From: Pleodorina starrii
Lineage: Eukaryota; Chlorophyta; Chlorophyceae; Chlamydomonadales; Volvocaceae
Direction: 5' to 3'
Length of the DNA: 64,000 nt
Assembly: GCA_030267565.1 (NCBI GenBank)
Contig: BRXU01000003.1
Location: 4,625,001-4,689,000 of the forward strand
In this document: one piece after another, positions 36,261 to 47,500 of the stretch
Numbering within the stretch: position 1 is the stretch's first letter
Layout of the letters: every line of letters begins with the position of its first letter
Program-made: the position numbers and the translations under genes
The notes under the pieces: generated by a model
What the model was told of the DNA's origin: nothing
The model's input: the letters and a program-made list of their open reading frames with translations, nothing else
Databases searched by the model: none

Positions 36261-39200
36261 ATGCGCGATTTCCACTTCTCCATCGATCGCGGTGGGACGT
36301 TTACAGATGTCTTCGCCGAGGTAAGTCGCGGCTGTGCCCACGTCGCAGCGTCCCCACCGGCATCCGTCCATCCTCCACCTCCCGCCCATCCCTCCTCCTC
36401 ACTCGCCGTGAGTCCCTCACCTCCGCCTCCGCGCTGACCATCTCAGGTTCCTGACGGCAAGGGCGGCAGCAAGTTCAAGTAAGCCTGCCATTTTGGGCTG
36501 ATAGCTGTCGGTTGGCGCCAGTTCGTTCCTGTCACCGAACAGGGCCCGCCAGATTGACCGCTGTCCTGATCCAGCCACCTCCAATACCCCTTCTCCTCCC
36601 CCCCCCACCCCCCCCAATCTGCAGGGTTCTGAAGCTGCTATCGGTGGATCCCGCCAACTACCCTGATGCCCCCCGAGAGGGCATCCGGCGAGTGCTGGAG
36701 GAGGTGACAGGTGAGGCACCTGGCGGGCGACCGCACTCGCACTCGCAGCCCCGCACTCGCAGTCGCAGTCGCTCCAGGGAGGGCCAGGGGGTGCCGGCTC
36801 AAGTGCAGTACCCCGGGGTGAGGCCGCAGCCGCGGCGGCCCCGCTGCCGCACCCGAGGGGGGGGGCGCGACTGAGCTCAAGGCGCCGGGTGCCTTACGTC
36901 AGGCTGCTGTACTGCACATTCCGTACTGCTAGGACTTCCGTACTGCTAGTTTCCAGAGCGAGGAGAGGCGCTTGCGGAGCCTGGATTACATGGGAGGCCG
37001 CCCCCTCCCATTTCATCATTCATCACATCGCCGAAGCGCACCAAGCCCTTGCTTCACCGGGTCCAACAACACACACACGTACACACATATATACACACAC
37101 ATACACACTCTTTCTGTCGCCTGCCCTGTCGCCCCGGCTTCCCCGCTCCCCTTTTCGTGTATTGAACGTTCACGAGAACGAGCCCGGGACCCTCCCCTTT
37201 CCCCTTCTCTCCCCGCCCCTCCCCTCCATCATCCCCACATCCTCCACACCTGCGCGGACACCCTCCCACCCAACCCCCCCTCCCCCCCCCACCCCCACCC
37301 CAGGTGTTCCCCACCCCCGCGACGCCACCCTGGACACCTCCCGTATCGCCTCCATCCGCATGGGCACCACCGTGGCAACCAACGCGCTGCTGGAGCGCAA
37401 GGGCGAGCGGGCGGCACTGGCGGTCAGCGAGGGCTTCCCCGACCTGCTGCACATCGCAAACCAGGTGTGCACATGCCGCGAGTGACTGTGCGAGTGTGTG
37501 TTTGCCGCGTGTGTGTGTGTGTTTGCCGCGAGTGGCTGACTGGTCTGATCTCCGGCCACATGAGCCTTGACTGGCTCGGTCGACGATGACCAACAAACGA
37601 AAGGGGCAGTCGTTTACGGTCGCCGCCAAATGGACCCACACCCCATCCCTCCCCCTGCCCCTCCCCCTGCCCCGCTGCCCCCCTGCCCCCGGCCGCAGTC
37701 TCGTCCCAACATCTTTGATCTGGAGATCCGCACCCCGGAGAAGTTGTACGAGGAGGTGGTTGAGGTGGACGAGCAAGTGGTTCTGCCGCTGGGCGACTCG
37801 CCGGGTCAGCGCAACGGCGCACAGGCGGCCCTCAACAGCAGGTGTCCGTGAGCTCGACGGAGGAACATGGCGGGCAGGGGGGGCAGGGGGGCGGGCAGGG
37901 GGGGGGGCAGGGGCGGGGGCAGGGGCGGGCAGGGTCGCGTCGCATGGCGTTATATTCGGGATCCATGAAATTCGGGATCCGCTGTCCGGGATTCGGGGAT
38001 CCTGGAGGTTCGGAATCCGGGAGGTCAACAGCGGGCGGGATCCGGATCTGGATCTGGATCTGGATTTTGGAGCCTCCTCACGTCATCATCCTGGATCGTG
38101 TCTTGCGCTTCGTTTGGGTGAACACGGATTTGGGGGGAGGGGGCCTGGGACATGCCCCCGTGTTGCCGCCACCCCTCTGGCACGGCCTTCTTCGTCTCCC
38201 CAGGTCACCACCGACCCCGACCCCGCCCCCCACCACCCACCCACCCCCCACCGCTGCCGCTCCCCCGCTCCCCCGCAGCCGCTACCCAGCTCAGGGCCGG
38301 CTGGAGTCCGCATTGACCGGTGAGATGGTGGAAGTGCGGAGGGAGCTGGACACGGCCAAACTGCGCGCGGGGCTGCAGGTGAGACCCGACACCACCCCTC
38401 CCCTCCACCCCACCGCCCGCCCTTCCCAGTTCCCAGTTCCCAGTTCCCAGTTCCCAGTTCCCAGTTCCCAGTTCCCAGTTCCCAGTTCCCAGTTCCCAGT
38501 TCCCAGTTCCCAGTTCCCAGTTCCCAGTTCCCAGTTCCCAGTTCCCAGTTCCCAGTTCCCAGTTCCCAGTTCCCAGTTCCCAGTTCCCAGTTCCCAGTTC
38601 CCAGTTCCCAGTTCCCAGTTCCCAGTTCCCAGTTCCCAGTTCCCAGTTCCCAGTTCCCAGTTCCCAGTTCCCAGTTCCCAGCTCCCAGTTCCCAGTTCCA
38701 AGGACACATCGCACTCTGAACCCCCCATGATGCAGAAAACGATGACCCGCGACCCACCCGGCTACATGGCCACTGCGGACTGCAACCCCTCCTCCCGCCA
38801 CCCTCCTCCCTCCACCCTGCTCCTCCTCCTCCTCCCTCCACCCTCCCTCCCCCCCCTCCTCCTCCCTCCTCCCCCCTCCCCCCTCAGGCGGCTCTTGCTC
38901 GGGGCATCCGCAGCCTGGCTGTGGTCCTCAAGCACGCGGCCATCTACCCGGCTCATGAGCAGCAGGTCGGACAGATCGCCCGGGAGATGGGCTTCACGCA
39001 GGTGGGGGGGGTGGGCTGTGTGTGGGGGGGTGGGGGTTGGGTGGATGAGGGTGGGGGGAGGGTGCCTCTTGCATACACGTGACACGGCGGCCGCGGTGGT
39101 GGGGTTGGGGTTGGGAGTGGTGGTGGGGGTGGGGGACATACAAGCCACGCCCATTGCAGTGTTCACCCCACCCCGCTTCATCCCGTTCGCCCATCGCCCC

Positions 39201-41592
39201 GCCCCGCCCCGTCCATCCCCCCGCATCTTAGTTCCCCTCCCCTCCCCTCCTCCTCCCCCCCCCCCCCACAGGTGTCTCTGAGCCACGAGGTGATGCCCAT
39301 GGTTAAGATGGTGCCCCGGGGCTTCACCGCCGCCGCGGATGCCTACCTCACCCCCCACATCCGGAGATACGTGGCGGACTTCGTGGCGGGCTTCGACACG
39401 GGGCTCAAGGACGTACAGGTGGGGGGGTGGGGGGGGGCGGGGGTGGGGGGGGCACTCCCGGGGCGGGGAGAGGGAGGGGCGGGGAGAGGGAGGGAAGGGG
39501 AGGACACTGCATAAGAAAGAGGGGGGGGGGAGTTTGTGGTGAACACACCCTCGTACACACACACACCAGAGGGGGGTTGTGGAGACGTGGGGCCTCGTTT
39601 GGCGATGTTTGGTTGCTGCGTGCGTGTGTGTGTGTGTGGGGGGGGGGGGCTGCGGACTCGAGAGGCACTCGGCGGACAGCGGTATCGCGGACTATCCACC
39701 TCACCCCCCCAACTCGTTCTTTTTAACTCGCCCAATACCGCCCCTCCTTTTGCGTTGCACGGACTGCCTTTTCCACCCCCCAACCCCCAACCCCCCAATC
39801 CCCCTCCCCATCTCATCCCCACCCCCCCGCTCCTTACCCCCCTCCCCCTCCCCCGCAGGTTCTCTTCATGCAGTCCGACGGGGGCCTGTCACCGGTGGAC
39901 CACTTCTCCGGTGCGGGGGGTGATGTGTGTTTGTGTGTGTGTTTGTGTTTGTGTGTGTGTGTGTTTGCGTGCACGAGGAGGGCGCCAAGGACGTGACGGG
40001 ACCTGACGGGACAGAGCGAGTGGGCTGCAGGGCGGGGCAGGGGTGGGCTCACGCGTGTCGTCGTGTCGTACCATTACTCGCACTGCTGTTGCTGCCTCGC
40101 TCGCTCCCTCAGGCGCTGCCTCGCTCCCACCCACCCCGGTACCCCACCCACCGCACCCCCCCACCCCGTTGTATAAAGGAGCATATCACTCCCTGACCCC
40201 CCACCCCGCTCTGGCTCCCTGCTGACACACCGGACAACAAATGCCGCGGTTGGACCGCCTCCCCTATCCGGCCCTCCACTGATCCACATCCCCCGTCGCC
40301 ACCACCCTCGTTTCCCCCTCCACTCCCCGTCCCTCCCCTATTCGGCCCTCCGGCCTTATCCGGCCCTCCCTGCCCCCCCCCCCGCTTTCCCCCTCCCCCC
40401 CCCAGCCGACGTCGCGCCGCCTCTGCCACCTCCCATCCTGCCGCCCTTCTCGCCGTTCTAATTACCCCTCTCTTCGCCTTTGCCACCGCCCTCGTCCCCT
40501 ACCCCGCGATCCGTTTCGCTTGCATTCGATTGTCCCTTTGCCGTTCTCCTTGCCTTGTCCCCTTGCCGTTCCCTCTGCCTTTCTCTTCTCCTTTTGCCCT
40601 TTCTTCCCTGCCCTACGCCACCTGCCGTCGTACTTTTTACCCTTCCGTATCCCATCTTATCCAGCCCGCTCTCCCATCCCGCCCTCTTTTGCGCCGCGTC
40701 GCCGCCCCAGCTCGTTTGTGGGTTTCCGAGTGTTTTTGCTTTGCCTGCCTGTTCGCTCTTTGCCTCGCTCACATTGCCGCTCCCCATTGCCGTTACTCAC
40801 ACCCTTCCTTCGCTTCTTTCCGACTCTTTTCTCCACTGAACGCAGGTGAGTAAGCCGTCGTTCCTTTTGTGCTGTCCGGGCTGTGTGTCTATGTTGGTCT
40901 TGTGCTGTCGTGTGCCAGTCCGTTTGGGGTTGGTTGGCGGCGACGCGGCCGCGCTTTTTTCTGCTGGAGATATCAGGTAATCATCAGGTAATATTCCAGG
41001 TAACTGCGTTGCATTCCCTCGCCCCGGGCCGTTCTAATTATCCCCCCCCCCCTCCCCCCCCCTCCCCCCCCTCCAGGCCACAAGGCCATCCTGTCGGGTC
41101 CCGCGGGTGGCTACGTGGGCTACGCACTGACCAGCCGCTGGGCGGGGATGGACCCCACCAGACTGCAGGTGGGGGGGGAGGGGGATGGGGGGGTGGGGGA
41201 TGGGGGGGTGGGGGGCTGGCAGCTAGTTGCCTGACTGGATAGTGTTGGAAAGCAGCTGGGAACCGGTAGGCTGCCTGGCGGGATGGGAGGGGTTGGTCTG
41301 CCAGCCCCCGCCCCTGTATGTTTCCCGTGGGGGCCGTCCCACTCATCCGTCCGTCGGGGCGTCCCTCCTCCCTCCATCCCTCCCTCCCTCCCTGTTGTCC
41401 GCTCGCTGACGTCGCCGCCGTCACGCCGCCGCGGGTATCGCCTTTATGTACCCCCTGCCCCCCTGGGCCCCCCCCTGTTGTCATACTCTCGCCCCTCCCC
41501 TTCCACCCGTCCACCCTTCCACCCTTTCACCCTTTCACCCTCTTGTCCCCTCCACTCCCCCTTCCCCCCCCCCTGGCCCCCCCCTCACTCAG

Positions 41593-41627
<35 letters not shown>

Positions 41628-44484
41628 TGTCAGTCGCTACGCGGGCAGCTACGAACACGTGTTCGAGACCACCACCGCCGGGGTAACCATCCAGGTGCGC
41701 GGAGGGGGAGGGAGGGAGGGGCAGAGAGGGAGGGAGGGAGGGAGGGAGGGGAGCACGTGATAGGACCGGCGGAGGAGAGGAGGGGGGTGTGGGTTCGGGC
41801 CCCGGGGGGCCACCGCCATCGTCACCATCCGGGGGGTCAAGGACAGCCAAGGTCACCATTCTGTATTGAGGTACCTGGGAGGGAGGGAGCAGGGAGGGTC
41901 CTGTCTTGGCTGTCCTCGGACGTCCTGGCATCTAGCTAGGGGGAAGGGGGGGCTGCTGGCCGCCAGGTTGCAACCCGATCCAACCACCCATTCCAGTGGC
42001 ACTCTCATGCCGGCACCCCGCCCCACCCCACCCCATCCACCTACCCGCTAACGCCATCTCCGTCCCTTCGCCGCGGTAAATATTTTTCCTTAACCCCCCC
42101 CCCCCACCCCATCCCACCCCCCCCCCATCCCACCCCCCCCACACACACACCCACACCCTCCCAACACCCCCCCAGGCCCCCCAGCTCGACATCAACACTG
42201 TGGCTGCCGGCGGTGGCTCCCGCCTGGTGTTCCGCGGGGGCCTCTTCGCGGTGGGCCCCGAGTCGGTGGGCGCCCACCCTGGACCCGTGTGCTACAAGAA
42301 GGGCGGCCAGCTAGCCATCACGGACGCCAATTTGCAGCTGGGGCGCATACTGCCGCAGTTCTTCCCGAAGGTGCGGCCGGAGGGGGAGGGGAAGGGAGGG
42401 TGTGTGTTTAGGGGGGGTGCGGGGGCGGGAAGGGGGCAGGGGGAAGGGGGGTGCAACTGGGGGTTGCTGTTGTGGTGGTGGTTGTTCTTGGTGCGGTTGC
42501 GGTTGTTGTTGTTATTGCGGGTGTGGTGGTGGTGGTGGGCATTATTGTTGCGGTGGTGGTGGTGTGGCGGGGGGCTCCAGGGGGGCCCTCAGAAGCGGAG
42601 GGGGGCCGTGTTTGTGCGTGGTGGTGTGGTGTCAGGGGGGATTATGGGTGGGAGGGGGGCCCTGGGTTTGCAAGTTTGCGGGGAGCGGCGGCAGCGGTAG
42701 CGGTGGACCGTGGTAGGTGGGGTCTTTCATGTGAGCGAGTGAGTGAGTGCAGGACGCAAAGGGAGGAACGGGGCGTTCGGGCCGCGTGGTGTGGGACAGC
42801 AAAGGGCTGGGCGGCCTGGGAAGGGGCTGGCGACCCGACCCGACCCTCCGACCCGCCCGCCCCCGCCCGCCCCCCACCCGGCCCCCGGCCCCCCGCCCTG
42901 CTCCGCTCCGCTCCTTCGGCAGATCTTCGGGCCGCAAGAGAACGAGCCACTGGACGCGGAGGGCACCGCCGCCGCCTTCCGCTCGGTGACGGCGGAGGTG
43001 AACGCCTTCGAGGAGGCAAGCGGTGAGCCAGGGAGGGTGTGCGTGGTGGGGTGGGGGAGGGGCGGGCTGTGCGGGCTCGTGTGCTGAGTGCTCGTGCCCC
43101 TCCCTGCTTAGCTATCTTTGCTACGTGCTTGGGGCCTTATGGAGGGACTGGTCGCTGCCACCCATTGAAGTACGGCACCCTCATTGATGACGCATTCCAC
43201 TACCAAACCCTCAAACCCTCCCTGGGGCTGTTCCCTCCCCTCCCCTCCCTGGGGCACCTCCCCTCCCCTCTCTTTCCCTCCCGCTCCTCTCAACCCCGCC
43301 CCGCCCCCCCCCCCGGTGTGTACCCCTCCCCCACCCCCCCAGGCTCCCCCCTCCGCAGCACCCCGGATGATGTGGCAATGGGTTTCATCCGGGTCGCCAA
43401 TGAGGCCATGTGCCGACCCATCCGCGCACTGACCCAGATGAGGGGATACGACGCGGCAGCACACGTGCTGGCCTGCTTCGGGGGGGCGGGGGGGCAGCAC
43501 GCGTGCGCCATCGCCCGAGCCCTGGGCATGTCGACCATATTCGTGCACAGGTGGGGGCGGGGGACCGGGGACTGGGCCGGGACGGGACTGGGACCGGGCG
43601 GGGGAGACGTGCGGGGGGTGGCTTCTTCGCCCTTCCCCGCGCGACTTTGCGCCGCTCGCTGTCTGCGCTGTCCCTCCCTCGACCCAACCAACCTGAAATG
43701 CAGCTCTCTCAGCAGCTGCCTACTGCCCGAGGCCGCCCTCCCTAACGCCCTTACGCCCTAGGCCCTGCTGGGCCCTGCAGGAACCTCCCTCCCTCCCTCC
43801 CCGCCTCCCTCCTACTCCCCCTCGGGGCAGCAGCCCTCACCCACCGGCTACGGCCCCCACAGCCCCCCCTCAAGAACCCCTCCGGAGCGCCTTTCGAAGC
43901 CCCTCCCTCCCTCCCTCCGCTGCTCGGCCTCCCCCCCTCCGCTACCCCCCCACCCCTCCCGGCCTATACGTGGATAACCCCACCCCCCCCCTCCGTATCT
44001 CTCAGGTACGCCGGCGTGTTGAGCGCTGTGGGCATCCACCTGGCAGATGTGGTGGCTGAGGTGCAGGAGCCCGCGGCCGCACAGCTGGGGCCGGAGGGGC
44101 CGGGCGGGGAGCTGCTGGAGAGGCAGGCGAGACTGGAGACACAGGCGGTGAAGAAACTGATGGACCAGGTGGGGTGAGGAGGGAGGGACGGTGGTGGTGG
44201 TTGGGGTGGGGTGAAGGGGGGAGGGGCGGGGCGGTGGGTGCTCTGTTGGGACGTCTCAACACTCCTCCAGCTTGAAAGTGTCCCTTCTTTCCGCATCCCT
44301 ACCCGGCCCACACACCCACTCCTTCACCTACACCCCCCGACCCCTGCGCCCCTATCCACTACCCCCAACCCTCCCACCCCCCCCACCTCAGGGTTTCACT
44401 CGGCAGCAAATCACCACCGAGCGCTTCCTCAACCTCAGGTACCAGGGAACCGACGTCGCAGTCATGACGGCGGAGCCGCCACCC

Positions 44485-44515
<31 letters not shown>

Positions 44516-47500
44516 CTGGCGGCCCGGCGGCCTACGCCGCCGCCTTCGCCGCCGCCTACCGTCGGGAGTTTGGGTTCGTGTTGGATCGTCCGGTGTGGGT
44601 CGACGACGTGCGGGTACGGGCGGTGGGTCGCGCCCGGCCTCTGCCTGACGACGCCGCCGCGCCCGGGAGCGGCGGCGAGGCGGGGCCGCTGCCGCCGCCC
44701 GCCGCCACCGCGTCGGCGTTCTTCGAGCCCGCCGGCCGCCAGCCCACGCCCGCCTACCACCTCGACTCTCTGGCTCCGGGCCACCGCCTGCCAGGACCCG
44801 CACTGCTGATTGACGCCATCTCCACTATTGTTGTGGAGCCGGGCTGGTGCGCCGTCATTACGGGAGGGCACAATGTGAGGATTGAGGTGGCGGCGGCGGC
44901 GGCGGCCGCCGCGGCCTCGGCCTCCTCGTCCTCCTCGGATTGTGATCCGGTTCGTCTGGCCATCTTCAGCCATCGCTTCATGGGTATTGCGGAGCAGATG
45001 GGTCGCACGCTGCAGCGGACCAGCGTGTCTGTCAACATCAAGGAGCGACTGGATTTCAGTTGTGCGCTGTTCGGACCGGATGGCTCGCTGGTGGCCAATG
45101 CGCCCCACCTGCCGGTGCACCTGGGGGCCATGTCGGAGGCGGTGCGATTCCAGGTGGGGGGGGGTGGGGGGGGTGCGGGGGGCGGGGGCGGGGGGGGGTG
45201 GGGGGGGTGCGGGGGCGGGTGGGCCCGGACGGGCGCGCGGGGGTGGGAAGGGTGTGCGTGTGTGTGTGTGGGAGGGGGATGGGCGGGGGGGCAGCAAGGG
45301 TTTGAAGTCCGAAGTCCCCGGCGCCCGACCGTCGCACCCAGTCTCAAAGCCAGCCCACGCGCTAAAAAGCTCGGCCAAAGGTAAGACCCCCCCGCCCTGC
45401 CCCGCCCTGTGGGCCCTCACGGGCGGATGTGCGGTGGCTGTGGCTCCCTCGCTCCCCCTCCTGCTGTATGGCCCGTGCTGCCAGCAAGTACCGTAGTCAG
45501 CCTGCCCGCTCCGACTCGTCAAACTCTCTCGCGCCTCCCCCGACCCGCCCGCCTTCATTGATATATAAGGAGCATATCACTCCCTGACCCGCCCGCCCGC
45601 CCGCGCTCCCCCTCCTCCCCACCTCCCCAACCGCACCGCCGCCCCCCCCCTCTCTCAGGTGCGGTACTACTCCCCGGGCGGTCCGGGTGCCGAGGAGGGT
45701 CTGGAGGAGGGCGATGTGCTGCTGTCCAACCACCCACAGCTGGCGGGGGGGAGCCACCTGCCCGACATCACCGTTATAACACCCGTGTTTAGCGATGAAG
45801 GAGCAGCTGAGGACGACGGCGACGGCGACGGCGACGGGGGTGGCATGGACATGGACGACAGCGGTGGCGGTGGCGGTGGAGGGCGCGGCGGCAAGAAGCG
45901 GATCGTGTTCTTTGTGGCGTCTCGGGGTCACCACGCCGACATTGGCGGTATCTCGCCGGGAAGTGAGTGGAGAGGGGGGAGAAAGGGAGTGGAGGGAGGT
46001 GCTGCTGCGGCCCGGGTCGTGCTTGGGGCTGCGGGTTGATTGACTGTCGTGTTTTGTTGCGGGGGTGCAGCGGCGGGCATGTCAACCCGGTGTGTGTGTG
46101 TGTGTGTGTGCGCCTGTGTGTGTGTCTGTGTGCGTGTGTCTGTGTGTTTATGTGATTATGTGTGCGCCTGTGTATGCGTATGTGTATGTGTTACACCCCC
46201 CCCCCCAAACACCCCCCACCCCCACCCCAGGCATGCCCCCCACCAGTAAGTTGTTGGTGGAGGAGGGGGCGGCGGTGGTGAGCTTCAAGATCGTCAAGAG
46301 GGGAATATTCCAGGTGGAGTGGGGTGGAGTGGGGTGGGGTCTGGGGTGGAGTGGGGTGGGGTCTGGGGTGGAGTGGGGTGGGGTCTGGGGTGGAGTGGGG
46401 TGGGGTCTGGGGTGGAGTGGGGTGGGGTCTGGGGTGGAGTGGGGTGGGGTCTGGGGTGGAGTGGGGGGGGGTGGGGGGTGGAGGGGGGTGGGGTGTGGGG
46501 GGGGGTGGGGTGGGGGGGGTGGTGTGGGGGGGGGTCGGGGGTGGTGTGGGGTGGGGTCTGGGGTGGAGTGGGGTGGGGTCTGGGGTGGAGTGGGGTGGGG
46601 TCTGGGGTGGAGTGGGGTGGGGTCTGGGGTGGAGTGGGGTGGGGTCTGGGGTGGAGTGGGGTGGGGTCTGGGGTGGAGTGGGGTGGGGTCTGGGGTGGAG
46701 TGGGGTGGGGTGGGGGGGGTGGGGGGTGGAGTGGGGTGGGGTCTGGGGTGGAGTGGGGTGGGGTCTGGGGTGGAGTGGGGGTGGGGTCTGGGGTGGAGTG
46801 GGGTGGGGTCTGGGGTGGAGTGGGGTGGGGTCTGGGGTGGAGTGGGGGTGGGGTCTGGGGTGGAGTGGGGTGGGGTGGGGTGGGGTGGGGGGGGGGTGGG
46901 GGGTGGAGTGGGGTGGGGTCTGGGGTGGAGTGGGGTGGGGTCTGGGGTGGAGTGGGGTGGGGTCTGGGGTGGAGTGGGGTGGGGTCTGGGGTGGAGTGGG
47001 GTGGGGTCTGGGGTGGAGTGGGGTGGGGTGGGGTGGGGTGGGGGGGGGGGGGTGGGGGGTGGGGGGAGGGGAGGGGGAGGGGTGGGGGGGTGGAGTGGGG
47101 TGGGGTCTGGGGTGGAGTGGGGTGGGGTCTGGGGTGGAGTGGGGTGGGGTGGGGTGGGGTGGGGGGGGTGGGGGGTGGGGGGTGGGGTGGGGGGGGTGGG
47201 GGGTGGAGTGGGGTGGGGTCTGGGGTGGAGTGGGGTGGGGTGGGGCCGCGTCCAACATGCGGGGTCCGTGGGTATCAGGAGGGCCCACTCCCTCCCGGCT
47301 TGCGTCTCTCAATCCCGGCCTGTGGGGCTCCACCGCTCTGGCTAGGGGCGTCTTACCTCTTCACACACACACACACACAACCCTCGGATCAGCCAAACAC
47401 CTACACCTCGGCTGCACTGAAGCATTCTGCCGGGAAGGATGCTCCACACACACTCTCCCAAGGGAACCTCCCCTTTGTTCTCTTGCTGTGTGGCCCCAGG

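Noticed and set aside
38423..38698. Possible CRISPR array
   Set aside because: Units are 7 bp with no spacers; it is a satellite in a eukaryotic intron.
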